Source: Flavobacterium sp. LC2016-12 (GTDB lineage Bacteria; Bacteroidota; Bacteroidia; Flavobacteriales; Flavobacteriaceae). Taken from it: DNA of 64,000 nt. A program made the position numbers and the translations under genes. The notes under the pieces were generated by a model, which did no database searches, had not been told where the DNA came from, and was given only the letters and a program-made list of their open reading frames with translations. How positions within the stretch are numbered: the stretch's first letter is position 1; every line of letters starts with the position of its first letter. The stretch lies in contig NZ_JADKPT010000001.1 of assembly GCF_015351595.1 (NCBI RefSeq), positions 62,001-126,000 on the forward strand, read 5' to 3'. Below are positions 25,680 through 34,422 of the stretch, one piece after another.

Positions 25680-25844
25680 TTCTTCTGTTTTTTTGAATTA
25701 TTTTTGTCAATTTTTAAAAACAATTCTGGTTAGTTAATACCGTTGCAATTTATAAAATATGTAACTGAAAAAGATATAGATTTATTTAAAATCAATCTGC
25801 AAAATATTCTTTTTTGTGATATTTAAAGAACAAATTTCGGATAG

Positions 25845-26150
25845 CTATTCAATTTGATAATGATCAAAAAGTCGAAGTTTATTTTGTGTCGCTGTTAGGT
25901 TTTGCTGCAAAACTTCAATTTTATTTAGCAGATGATAGATAGCATCAATTCCTTCTAAATTTATTTTGAGATCATAATGCATACGAATCATTTTTTCAAG
26001 AGCAGGCAGTTGTTCTTGTTGTAAATATTCGTCTTCGTCCTGAATAATAATTTCTAGTAAACCATAATTATGCAGCTCCGTTATAAAGGTGTTTTCAATT
26101 TCGTGGTATACGCAAAATTGTTTTATCTGGATCAAGTTTTTATTATTCAT
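25845..26150 (-). CDS. cbpM: Chaperone modulator CbpM-like protein
   Basis: A 101-residue, MerR-HTH-related small protein. In E. coli CbpM binds the J domain of CbpA and restrains it. The sequence LIQIKQFCVYHEIENTFITELHNYGLLEI followed by a helical C terminus fits the family. The start codon overlaps the end of the cbpA-like gene by 8 bases, so the pair is translationally coupled. Confidence 0.82.
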   Translation of the reverse strand: MNNKNLIQIKQFCVYHEIENTFITELHNYGLLEIIIQDEDEYLQQEQLPALEKMIRMHYDLKINLEGIDAIYHLLNKIEVLQQNLTATQNKLRLFDHYQIE

Positions 26151-27063
26151 GATTTCTTATTTTAGCTAATTCTTCAAATAATTCTTTTTCTCTTTGAGAT
26201 AATTTGGTTGGAGTTTTTACATTATAAGTAATGTATAAATCGCCAAATTGATTCTCTTTTTTGTATACCGGAAATCCTTTTCCTTTTAATTTTACTTTGG
26301 TTCCGGTTTGGGTTTCAGCAGGAACTTTAACTTTTACTTTTCCATCAAAAGTATTCACAAAAACTTCGCCTCCTAAAATTGCGGTGTAAAAGTCAAGATC
26401 TACATCAGAATACAAATTATTTCCTTCTCGTTTAAAATCTGAGTTATTTTCAATATTAAAAGTAATATATAAATCTCCGTTCGGTCCGCCATTTGCACCG
26501 GGGCCGCCATGTCCGGGAATTTTTATAATCTGACCATTTTCAACACCGGCCGGAATTGTAATTCGGATGTTTTTACCATTTACGGTTAAACTCTGTTTGT
26601 GCGTCGTGTAAGCCGAAGCTAAATCCAATTGTAATTCGGCATTGAAATCCTGTCCACGATATTTGGATTGCGATCTGGAACTTCTTCCTCCGCCATACAT
26701 CGAATTGAAGAATTCAGAAAAATCACTTCCGGAAAAATCTCCGCCAAAGCCTGAAAAATCGTCATTTCCGCCTTGCTGCTGTTGTCTTGAATATTGCTGT
26801 TGATTTGGGTCGTAACCTGCTTTTTCGAATTCATCAGCATGCTTCCAGTCTTTTCCGTATTTATCATATTTTTTGCGATTTTCCGGATTACCCAAAACTT
26901 CATTGGCTTCATTGATTTCCTTGAATTTTTTCTCCGCTTCTTTGTCATTCGGATTCAAATCAGGATGGTATTTACGAGCCAGTTTTCGATATGCTTTTTT
27001 GATTTCGGCTTCTGTAGCTGATTTTGTGATATCTAATATTTTATAGTAGTCGATATAATCCAT
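26143..27063 (-). CDS. cbpA: DnaJ-class co-chaperone CbpA
   Basis: 306 residues. J domain at 1-70 with the HPD triad in ARKYHPDLNP, a Gly/Phe-rich region at about 85-135 (GGNDDFSGFGGDFSGSDFSEFF), and a C-terminal substrate-binding domain (DLASAYTTHKQSLTVNGKNIRITIPAGVENGQIIKIPGHG). There is no zinc-finger (CxxCxGxG) module, so it is CbpA type rather than DnaJ. It stimulates DnaK in the cytoplasm and is followed directly by its modulator gene. Confidence 0.92.
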   Translation of the reverse strand: MDYIDYYKILDITKSATEAEIKKAYRKLARKYHPDLNPNDKEAEKKFKEINEANEVLGNPENRKKYDKYGKDWKHADEFEKAGYDPNQQQYSRQQQQGGNDDFSGFGGDFSGSDFSEFFNSMYGGGRSSRSQSKYRGQDFNAELQLDLASAYTTHKQSLTVNGKNIRITIPAGVENGQIIKIPGHGGPGANGGPNGDLYITFNIENNSDFKREGNNLYSDVDLDFYTAILGGEVFVNTFDGKVKVKVPAETQTGTKVKLKGKGFPVYKKENQFGDLYITYNVKTPTKLSQREKELFEELAKIRNHE

Positions 27064-27398
27064 TTTATATGTTTTTTATAAAATTCAATTAAAAGACTCA
27101 AGTTAGGAATAAGTTGTTAATTATCAAAACAGTGTATTTCTTTTAAACAAAAAAATAACGAATGGTTTTTGTAATAGTTAAGTTAATTTGGAATTTGGTC
27201 CCGAAGCCTCAGGATAAAAATTGGAATTTAATTTGACAGGTATAATGATTTTTGGCAAGTTTTTTGTTTCCAAAATTTAGCCTAATATAGTGTTATAAAA
27301 GTCTTAAAGTTAAAGTCGGTAATTAAATTATGTTATTTTTGCTTTGCTAGACTATTATTTTATAAAATTATAAAAGCCGATTCGATAAAACTTTTTCA
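27064..27398. other. 335-bp divergent gap between cbpA and the 237-aa gene
   Basis: No gene. It holds low-complexity GGAATTT wording (27185-27230) and a candidate plus-strand -7 element at 27334-27341. No obvious promoter for cbpA was picked out. Confidence 0.4.
27334..27341 (+). promoter_or_regulatory. -7 element (TATTTTTG) for the 237-aa secreted protein
   Basis: TATTTTTG matches TAnnTTTG, 57 bases before the ATG at 27399. Confidence 0.5.
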
Positions 27399-28112
27399 AT
27401 GAAGCACTTTTTATTTTTCATATTATTTTTTACCGCTGTAACAGTATCAGCCCAGACGGAGTTTGGTACAAAGTATAAAGCTATTCCGGCTCCAAAATTT
27501 AGCGCTAAACCCAAGAAAATTCCGAAGCCTGAAACATTAGATCCTTCGGCCCCGGAATCAGACGTACCGAGTATAAAAACGCCTAGTGTTTATGATAATA
27601 ATACTATTACAACTAAATCAAAATTTCAGATAGGAGAGCAAAAAAGCAAATTTACCATGTCTACAGAAACAGACTTTGCCAATCCAGGCGATCGTTATGT
27701 AGCTAAAATGGAAAAAGATCTGGATAAAGCTTTGAAAGATGCCGGACTTAGAGAAGGCAGGGGAACGTTGGTGAAGAAAAATATTTCTTTAGGAGAGTTT
27801 AAAACTAAATCCAATTATCTTATTGTAAAATTTCGTGACTTTGGTGCTATTGATGGCGATTTGGTAAAAGTTTCGTCAAATGATGCAATCATTAGAGATC
27901 AGATATTTTTGGATTCTAATTTTAAAGAAGTAAAAATTAATCTGACAATTGGTTTCAATAAATTAGATTTTGAAGCTTTAAATATAGGTTCTCTTGGTGG
28001 TAACACTGCCGAGATACAGGTTTATGATGACAAAGGAGCCCTTGTGACCAATGATTATTGGGACAATCTTGCTGCAGGATTTAAGGCGTCAATTCTTGTT
28101 ACGAAAGAGTGA
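27399..28112 (+). CDS. Secreted hypothetical protein, 237 aa
   Basis: Signal peptide (FLFFILFFTAVTVSAQ), then a Pro/Lys-rich stretch (PAPKFSAKPKKIPKPETLDPSAPESD) of about 50 residues, then a beta-rich domain of about 130 residues (DFGAIDGDLVKVSSNDAII ... INLTIGFNKLDFEALNIGSLGGNTAEIQVYDDKG). No family recognised with certainty; the C-terminal domain resembles a small beta-sandwich. Probably periplasmic. It is followed by a hairpin repeat, then guaA. Confidence 0.7.
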   Translation: MKHFLFFILFFTAVTVSAQTEFGTKYKAIPAPKFSAKPKKIPKPETLDPSAPESDVPSIKTPSVYDNNTITTKSKFQIGEQKSKFTMSTETDFANPGDRYVAKMEKDLDKALKDAGLREGRGTLVKKNISLGEFKTKSNYLIVKFRDFGAIDGDLVKVSSNDAIIRDQIFLDSNFKEVKINLTIGFNKLDFEALNIGSLGGNTAEIQVYDDKGALVTNDYWDNLAAGFKASILVTKE

Positions 28113-28139
28113 CTTTAAAGTTGCTAAGTTGCTAAGATA

Positions 28140-28188
28140 CTAAGGTTCTAAGTTTTTCTTTTTTGAGGCTAAAATCTTAGAACCTTAG
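28140..28188. repeat. Hairpin repeat CTAAGGTTCTAAG / CTTAGAACCTTAG
   Basis: A 13-bp perfect stem at 28140-28152 and 28176-28188, within a longer block made of CTAAG and AGAACC words (28118-28206). It probably ends transcription of the 237-aa gene (a T run lies in the loop). Related words occur at 8954-8985. Confidence 0.6.
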
Positions 28189-28260
28189 CGACTCAGAACC
28201 TCAGAACGTTTTAAAGAAAAAAAAATCAAAATTCCATTTTTCAAATTCGAATATAAAAAG

Positions 28261-28268
28261 TATTTTTG
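28261..28268 (+). promoter_or_regulatory. -7 element (TATTTTTG) very close to guaA start
   Basis: TATTTTTG ends only 3 bases before the ATG at 28272. If used, transcription starts at or a few bases past the start codon, implying a leaderless or nearly leaderless guaA message. Confidence 0.5.
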
Positions 28269-28271
28269 CGC

Positions 28272-29801
28272 ATGCAACACAACGTACTTATTTTAGATTT
28301 CGGATCGCAATATACTCAGCTTATTGCGCGTAGAGTTCGCGAATTAAATATATTCTGCGAAATTTTCCCTTACAATCACTTTCCTAGTGATTTATCACCT
28401 TATAAAGCAGTAATTTTAGGAGGAAGCCCATTTTCTGTTCGTGCAGAAGACGCTCCACATCCTGATTTATCTCAAATTCGAGGCAAGCTCCCAATGTTGG
28501 CGGTTTGTTACGGAGCACAATACTTAGCTCACTTTAGTGGAGGAGAAGTAGCAGCTTCGAACACCAGAGAATATGGTAGAGCTAATTTATCTTATATTAA
28601 GGAGAATGAAGTTTTCTTTAACGACGTTTCAGAAAACAGCCAGGTTTGGATGAGTCATAGTGATAGTATCAAGGCTTTACCAACAAATGCAGTGAAATTA
28701 GCAAGCACGCATGACGTAGAATATGCAGCTTACAAAATTGAAGGTGAAACAACTTATGCTATTCAATATCACCCTGAAGTTTTCCATTCTACTGATGGAT
28801 CAAAAATGCTTAAAAACTTTTTAGTAGATATAGCTGAAGTTCCTCAAAACTTTACACCAAATGCTTTCGTAGAAGAGATGGTGGGAGAATTAAAAGAGAA
28901 ATTAGGTAATGATAAAGTAGTTTTAGGATTATCTGGAGGAGTTGATTCAACTGTAGCAGCAGTTTTATTGCACCAGGCAATTGGTAAAAACCTTTACTGT
29001 ATTTTCGTAAATAACGGTTTACTTCGTAAGAATGAATTCCAAAATGTATTAGATCAATACAAAGGAATGGGATTGAACGTAAAAGGAGTAGATGCCGGAG
29101 ATCGTTTTCTTAGTGAATTAGCCGGAATCAGTGATCCTGAAACCAAACGTAAAACAATCGGTCGTGTATTTATCGAAGTTTTTGATGATGAATCACATTT
29201 GATCGAAGATGTAAAATGGTTGGCGCAAGGAACTATTTATCCTGACGTTATCGAATCGGTTTCTGTAAAAGGACCATCGGCCACTATTAAATCGCACCAC
29301 AATGTTGGTGGATTGCCGGATTATATGAAATTAAAAATTGTAGAACCACTAAGAATGTTGTTTAAAGACGAAGTTCGCAGAGTTGGTGCTACTCTAGGTA
29401 TAGATCCTGAATTATTAGGAAGACACCCTTTCCCGGGACCAGGATTATCAATCAGAATTTTAGGAGATATTACTCCGGAGAAAGTTCAAATCTTACAAGA
29501 TGTTGACGCTGTTTTTATTGACGGATTAAAATCTTGGGGATTATATGATAAAGTTTGGCAGGCTGGAGCAATTTTGCTTCCGGTAAATTCTGTTGGTGTG
29601 ATGGGCGATGAGCGTACTTACGAAAAAGTAGTGGCGCTTAGAGCAGTTGAATCTACAGATGGTATGACTGCTGACTGGGTTCACTTACCTTATGACTTCT
29701 TGATGAAAGTTTCAAATGATATTATAAACAAGGTAAAAGGCGTGAATCGCGTTGTTTACGATATAAGTTCAAAACCACCTGCAACAATTGAGTGGGAATA
29801 G
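28272..29801 (+). CDS. guaA: GMP synthase (glutamine-hydrolysing)
   Basis: Converts XMP to GMP using glutamine and ATP. At 509 residues it is standard full length. The N-terminal class I glutamine amidotransferase domain has the nucleophile Cys in [14 protein letters not shown] and the His/Glu pair in [10 protein letters not shown]; the ATP-pyrophosphatase domain has the P-loop [12 protein letters not shown]; the C-terminal dimerisation domain ends in [16 protein letters not shown], the universally conserved end. A TTG two codons upstream gives an in-frame extension but the ATG at 28272 begins the standard N terminus. A strong terminator follows. Confidence 0.96.
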   Translation: MQHNVLILDFGSQYTQLIARRVRELNIFCEIFPYNHFPSDLSPYKAVILGGSPFSVRAEDAPHPDLSQIRGKLPMLAVCYGAQYLAHFSGGEVAASNTREYGRANLSYIKENEVFFNDVSENSQVWMSHSDSIKALPTNAVKLASTHDVEYAAYKIEGETTYAIQYHPEVFHSTDGSKMLKNFLVDIAEVPQNFTPNAFVEEMVGELKEKLGNDKVVLGLSGGVDSTVAAVLLHQAIGKNLYCIFVNNGLLRKNEFQNVLDQYKGMGLNVKGVDAGDRFLSELAGISDPETKRKTIGRVFIEVFDDESHLIEDVKWLAQGTIYPDVIESVSVKGPSATIKSHHNVGGLPDYMKLKIVEPLRMLFKDEVRRVGATLGIDPELLGRHPFPGPGLSIRILGDITPEKVQILQDVDAVFIDGLKSWGLYDKVWQAGAILLPVNSVGVMGDERTYEKVVALRAVESTDGMTADWVHLPYDFLMKVSNDIINKVKGVNRVVYDISSKPPATIEWE

Positions 29802-29812
29802 TACTAATTTTC

Positions 29813-29849
29813 AAATTAAGGCGTTACATTTGTAACGCCTTAATTTTTT
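29813..29849 (+). terminator. Terminator after guaA
   Basis: TTAAGGCGTTAC (29816-29827), loop ATTT, GTAACGCCTTAA (29832-29843) and T run: a 12-bp perfect stem. Confidence 0.93.
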
Positions 29850-29862
29850 AAACCTACTATTT

Positions 29863-31779
29863 ATGAGAGAACTTTTAACGATTTCTCTTGTCTTTATTTT
29901 GTCTTTTAACAAAATAACTGCACAAGATTCAATTATTGAACACAAAATTCAAAAAGGGGAGACCGCTTATTTTATTGCCCAAAAATATAAGGTTTCTGTT
30001 GATGAAATTTACAAACTCAACCCTGAATCACAAAGCGGAATCCAAGACAATCAAGTTCTTAAAATCCCAGTCCACCCGACAGAAAAACAAAATCAGAAGC
30101 AACAAATCACCCACATCGTTGCTGCAAAAGAAACGCTTTACGGCATATCTAAACAATATAAAGTTACGGTTGATGCCATTCAAAATGCAAATACTGAAAT
30201 TCTTGCCGGCGGACTTCAAATTGGTCAGGAATTAGTAATTCCGCAAAATCTTGCAAATCTTTCAAAAACTGAAATGGCGACATCTTCAAAAGTGACACAC
30301 CAGGTGGTTGCTAAAGAATCGTTGTTTAGTATTGCCAGACAATACAATGTTTCGGTTCAGGATCTTGAAAACGGGAATAAAGAATTGCTTCAAAACGGAT
30401 TACAAATTGGTCAGACGATTGCTATTCCAAACAAAAGAAAAACATTGGACGGAAGAGTTCGCGTGATTAATCAGGAAACAATTTTTCATGTTGTTGAAGC
30501 TAAAGAAACTAAATTTTCGATTGCTAAAAAATACGGTATTTCAATTGATCAGCTAGAATCTCAAAATCCTGAAATTGTAAACGGATTGGTTGTTGGCAAT
30601 AAACTGGCCATCAATACAAAAGAGATTAAACCCACAAATGAAAGCGAAGAATTGATGTTGGCTCTTGCCGAAAAACAAGTTGTTGTTGAAAAAACAAAAG
30701 CGAAAACAGTTGAGATTGATGATTTAAAAGACAGGCTTGTTGTTCAGAAGGAAATGAACCAGAAAATCATTAAGATTAATGATTTGAAAGTCAATCTGAA
30801 CGATATGAATGGTTCCAAAGAAAACTCGGTTGAAAAACTGCGTTTGGTTTTAGAAGCCAATAAAAATGTACAGGATATTTTAATGGCTAAATTAGATTCG
30901 TTAGTCAATACGATGAATGATGATCTGGTTGAGTTAAAAAGAATGGATGTTTTGAATGTTGATGAATCGAAACGTTTGGAAAAACAATCGTACGAAAGCA
31001 TTGGAAAAACAAGTGAATTATCTTCTCAATTAAAAAAGGAATTAGCTGAAAATAGAAAAGCGTATGCCGGTTTAATGAATAAAGTAGAGAAGATCGCTGT
31101 TGAAGAAAATCAGGAGTACAAAAAGAAACTCCGCGAAAGCGAAAAAAATACGAACATTACTTCATTGCAACAACGACTTTCATTAGAAGAAATAAAGCGT
31201 TATAAAATTGAGCAGGAGCAAGGTGATGCACAAAATCAGCTTTTGATTGCTAAAATTGATTCGCTGGATACCCAGAAAAAAATTGAGATAAAAAGACATA
31301 TTAGTAAAGCCAATTATTACAGTATGGAAGCCCGCCAATTTGATGATAAACTGGCTTTGATAAAGTTGAAAAAATATCAGGATGAAGCATTAAAAAATCA
31401 AAGCAAAACTACTTCTGAACAGGTTTCAAAAGCAATTTCATTAGAAGAAATGAAACAGGAACTAAAGGATAATCCGCTTAAAAATGATAAAACAATAAAA
31501 GTCGAAGTTTTTGATAATCTTAAAGAAGTTTCAAATGGCTATTACTTAGTTTTAGGTATATTTACAGACGCGATACCGAGAGATAAGTTTATCATGAAAC
31601 TTATTGATTCCGGGGATTTTAACGCTAGTTTTTTCTTTAATATAAACAGTCTTTCGTATTATGTTTACTCAGACAGATACCAAAATATGGAAGAAGTTTT
31701 ATATAAATGCAAGAAAAAGGAGGAAGATGAGTTATATAAAGACATTATTATTGCTAAGGCAGAAATTGACCTGAGATAA
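29863..31779 (+). CDS. LysM-repeat envelope protein with coiled coil and C-terminal SPOR-like domain
   Basis: 638 residues with a signal peptide. Four LysM peptidoglycan-binding units lie at about 26-70, 83-127, 145-190 and 207-252 (each with an E-T/S-x-x-x-I-A-x-x-Y-x-V-S pattern). A long charged region at about 265-540 is predicted by eye to be coiled coil, rich in Glu/Lys/Leu heptads. The last about 90 residues (YYLVLGIFTDAIPRDKFIMKLIDSG ... SYYVYSDRYQNMEEVLYKC) look like a SPOR-type fold. The layout suggests a wall-bound, elongated scaffold. Precise role unknown; similar proteins sit next to T9SS/gliding genes in flavobacteria (family knowledge, not verified here). Confidence 0.82.
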   Translation: MRELLTISLVFILSFNKITAQDSIIEHKIQKGETAYFIAQKYKVSVDEIYKLNPESQSGIQDNQVLKIPVHPTEKQNQKQQITHIVAAKETLYGISKQYKVTVDAIQNANTEILAGGLQIGQELVIPQNLANLSKTEMATSSKVTHQVVAKESLFSIARQYNVSVQDLENGNKELLQNGLQIGQTIAIPNKRKTLDGRVRVINQETIFHVVEAKETKFSIAKKYGISIDQLESQNPEIVNGLVVGNKLAINTKEIKPTNESEELMLALAEKQVVVEKTKAKTVEIDDLKDRLVVQKEMNQKIIKINDLKVNLNDMNGSKENSVEKLRLVLEANKNVQDILMAKLDSLVNTMNDDLVELKRMDVLNVDESKRLEKQSYESIGKTSELSSQLKKELAENRKAYAGLMNKVEKIAVEENQEYKKKLRESEKNTNITSLQQRLSLEEIKRYKIEQEQGDAQNQLLIAKIDSLDTQKKIEIKRHISKANYYSMEARQFDDKLALIKLKKYQDEALKNQSKTTSEQVSKAISLEEMKQELKDNPLKNDKTIKVEVFDNLKEVSNGYYLVLGIFTDAIPRDKFIMKLIDSGDFNASFFFNINSLSYYVYSDRYQNMEEVLYKCKKKEEDELYKDIIIAKAEIDLR

Positions 31780-31874
31780 TAATTGGACGAAAATTAACAA
31801 GTGGCCTGAATCTTGCTTTGAACAAAATTAGTATCTTGTTTTTGAATTAAAAATTAAATTGTTTAAGCCATATT

Positions 31875-33947
31875 ATGAAGTATTATTTTGCCTTATTATC
31901 TTTTGTGTTTTTTATTACTTTTTCTGCCTTTTCGCAGGAAAAAGTGGTAAAATATACCGTTTCTAGTGGAGAAACTATAAACCAGATTGCTGTAAAATTT
32001 AAAATCACTCCTTACGATATCTATCAGTTAAATCCAGATGCAAGGAATGGAGTGAAACCTAATACAGTTTTATTGATTCCAACTAATGGAGCTAAAACTG
32101 CAGAGGTAAAAACGGAAGCACCTAAAGCTAAAGTAACTGCAAATTCAAAAGAAGTAATTCATGAAGTTCAGCCAAAAGAAACTTTTTACAGTATCGAAAA
32201 AAAATACGGTGTTTCTGATGAAGCTTTAAAAGCTGCAAATCCTGGTCTTGAAAAAACGGGAGTGCAGATTGGTCAAAAATTAGTAATTCCAGCAAAAGGA
32301 TCTGCTCCAAAAGCTAGTTCTGCTGCTACAAAAACAACTAAAGGGCCTGAGAAATATGTCTACCATGATGTTGTAGCAAAAGAAACGAAGTTTTCGATTG
32401 CGAAACAATACAATACTACGGTAGAAGATTTAGAAAAACGCAATCCGGAAATTGTATCTAGTTTGCCAATTGGATATCGAGTTACTATAAAAGGAACCGC
32501 TCCTAAAACAGAAAATGCAGCACCAGTGGCTCATGTTGCCAAGCCTGCAGAAACTCCAAAAAAAGTAACGACTTATATGGAGTATCAGGTAAAACCAAAA
32601 GAGACTTTTTATAGTTTAGGAAGAACGTTTCATATTACGCAGGAGGAATTGACAGAATTGAACCCGTCACTTTCAGAAGGAGTAAAAGAGGGAATGGTTT
32701 TAAAAGTTCCGTCAGGGTATTTGGCACCAACGCCAATTATTCCGCAAGCAGTACCAGTTGAAAATGTGGCTGAAAAACCAATTGCTAATGCAGGTAGTGG
32801 TGGTATTTCGGTTTTAGAAAAAGTAAAATCTGAAACGGTTTCTGCAAATCCTGAAGTGGTGGAACTGACGAAAAAAAGAGGCCAAACAGAACGTAAAAAA
32901 ATGGTTTTGTTATTGCCATTTAATTTAGCTAAGATGCAAAATGATACGACAAGCAGTGCCACTCGTATTAAAAATGATAAGTTTTTGAACATGACACTTG
33001 ATTTTTATTCAGGGGCTATGATGGCAATTGATTCGGCTAAAACCTTAAAATTACCAATTGATGTTGCTATTTATGATTCTGGAGAAACTAAAACAGCATC
33101 TAATGTTTCGGGTTTAATTGCTCAGAATAAATTGCAGGATGCCAGTGCTGTTATTGGACCATTTTATCAGACTAATGCTGAAACAACCGCTAATTCATTA
33201 CGCGTGTATAATGTTCCTGTGATTTCACCATTGTCAAAAGATACGGCGAATCCAATCGATAATTTGTATCAATCTATACCAACAAATGACGTTGTGAGAA
33301 ACGCTGTTTTTGATTATATGCGTGCTAAAAATGGAAATATTGTAGCAGTCGTAGATAAGAAAAAGGAATCTGTTATCAGTTACATCAAGCAAAATCAAAA
33401 AGGGGTTGTATTTGCTGCTTTAAGTGAAACCGGAGGTTTAGACGTTGCTAATTTAAAAAGTTCGTTATTGCCAAACCGTATGAATTATGTGGTGATGGAA
33501 ACCGGAAATACAGCGATGGTTAAAACAACAATAAAGGCTTTACTTGATGCACAAAAATCATGTCAGGTACAACTAGTAATTTTAGAACCAAACAGTACAC
33601 TTGACACAGACGAAATTAGTTTTGAAAACCTAATTAAACTGAAATTAATGTATCCGTCAGTGACGCGCGAAAGTGATGATCAAGGTGTTTTGATTTTTGA
33701 AAAAGAATATCGCCTGAAAAATAAGGTTAATCCAAACACGTACGCAACAAGAGGATTTGATGTCACTTTTGATACCATGATGCGTTTGGTTCAGGGAAAA
33801 ACATATCAGGAAACAGCGGATTTAATGACAACAGAACAAGTTGACAATAAATTTCAATATTACAAAAAAGAAGATGGAGGACACGCCAACAAAGGAGTGT
33901 ACATTTTATATTACGACACAGATTTAACTTTAAAAGTAGCAAACTAA
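31875..33947 (+). CDS. LysM-repeat protein with type 1 periplasmic-binding-protein domain
   Basis: 690 residues with a signal peptide (LLSFVFFITFSAFSQ). Four LysM units (YTVSSGETINQIAVKFKIT, EVQPKETFYSIEKKYGVS, DVVAKETKFSIAKQYNTT, YQVKPKETFYSLGRTFHIT) fill about residues 22-280. Then follows a PBP type 1 domain (KKMVLLLPFNLAKM ... FYSGAMMAIDSAKTLKLPIDVAIYDSGET ... ASAVIGPFYQTNAETTANSLRVYNVPVISPLS) of about 330 residues, the fold of amino-acid-binding/receptor proteins. Whether it binds a ligand is unknown. Same direction and 95 bases after the preceding LysM gene, with no terminator between; it overlaps the next gene by one base. Confidence 0.88.
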   Translation: MKYYFALLSFVFFITFSAFSQEKVVKYTVSSGETINQIAVKFKITPYDIYQLNPDARNGVKPNTVLLIPTNGAKTAEVKTEAPKAKVTANSKEVIHEVQPKETFYSIEKKYGVSDEALKAANPGLEKTGVQIGQKLVIPAKGSAPKASSAATKTTKGPEKYVYHDVVAKETKFSIAKQYNTTVEDLEKRNPEIVSSLPIGYRVTIKGTAPKTENAAPVAHVAKPAETPKKVTTYMEYQVKPKETFYSLGRTFHITQEELTELNPSLSEGVKEGMVLKVPSGYLAPTPIIPQAVPVENVAEKPIANAGSGGISVLEKVKSETVSANPEVVELTKKRGQTERKKMVLLLPFNLAKMQNDTTSSATRIKNDKFLNMTLDFYSGAMMAIDSAKTLKLPIDVAIYDSGETKTASNVSGLIAQNKLQDASAVIGPFYQTNAETTANSLRVYNVPVISPLSKDTANPIDNLYQSIPTNDVVRNAVFDYMRAKNGNIVAVVDKKKESVISYIKQNQKGVVFAALSETGGLDVANLKSSLLPNRMNYVVMETGNTAMVKTTIKALLDAQKSCQVQLVILEPNSTLDTDEISFENLIKLKLMYPSVTRESDDQGVLIFEKEYRLKNKVNPNTYATRGFDVTFDTMMRLVQGKTYQETADLMTTEQVDNKFQYYKKEDGGHANKGVYILYYDTDLTLKVAN

Positions 33948-34348
33948 TGACATCAAAAGTAACATACTTAGGTGATTTAAGAACACAATCAATTCACGTG
34001 CAATCAGGAAGCGAAATCATCTCCGATGCACCACTAGATAATAATGGAAAAGGAGAAGCTTTTTCTCCAACAGATACTGTTGCCAATGCTTTAGCAAGCT
34101 GCATGATGACTATTATGGGAATTAAAGCACGCGATTTGGATGTAGATTTTATTAATTCAACTGCTGAAGTAACTAAAATAATGAATGCTGAACCAAGAAG
34201 AATTGGCGCAATCGAAATTGTTTTTGAAATGCAGGGTGTTGAAAGTGAAAAGAACAGAACAATTTTGGAACGTGCCGCAATGACGTGCCCGGTGTTTTTA
34301 AGTTTAAGTTCAGAAATTGAAAAACGAATTACTTTTAACTGGAAGTAA
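33947..34348 (+). CDS. OsmC/Ohr-family peroxiredoxin
   Basis: 133 residues, small OsmC-fold protein. The two conserved cysteines are Cys52 (ALASCMMTIMG) and Cys114 (AAMTCPVFLSL), needed for reduction of organic hydroperoxides in Ohr/OsmC. It lacks a signal, so it is cytoplasmic. The start overlaps the stop of the preceding gene by one base (TAATG), indicating coupling to the LysM-PBP gene, an unexpected pairing. A bidirectional terminator follows. Confidence 0.9.
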   Translation: MTSKVTYLGDLRTQSIHVQSGSEIISDAPLDNNGKGEAFSPTDTVANALASCMMTIMGIKARDLDVDFINSTAEVTKIMNAEPRRIGAIEIVFEMQGVESEKNRTILERAAMTCPVFLSLSSEIEKRITFNWK

Positions 34349-34371
34349 TGTTTAAAATTTTATAAAATAAG

Positions 34372-34399
34372 AAAAGGGTACTTTTAAAAGTACCCTTTT
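34372..34399. terminator. Bidirectional terminator between the OsmC gene and the glycan locus
   Basis: AAAAGGGTACTTTT / AAAAGTACCCTTTT, a perfect 28-bp palindrome with flanking A and T. It marks the 3' end of the minus-strand glycan locus. Confidence 0.92.
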
Positions 34400-34422
34400 C
34401 TCGTTCTAACTAACCAAAATAT

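Noticed and set aside
28118..28206. Direct-repeat block of CTAAG/AGAACC words as a CRISPR-like or regulatory array
   Set aside because: Units are irregular and form one hairpin between genes, as in other intergenic repeats here.
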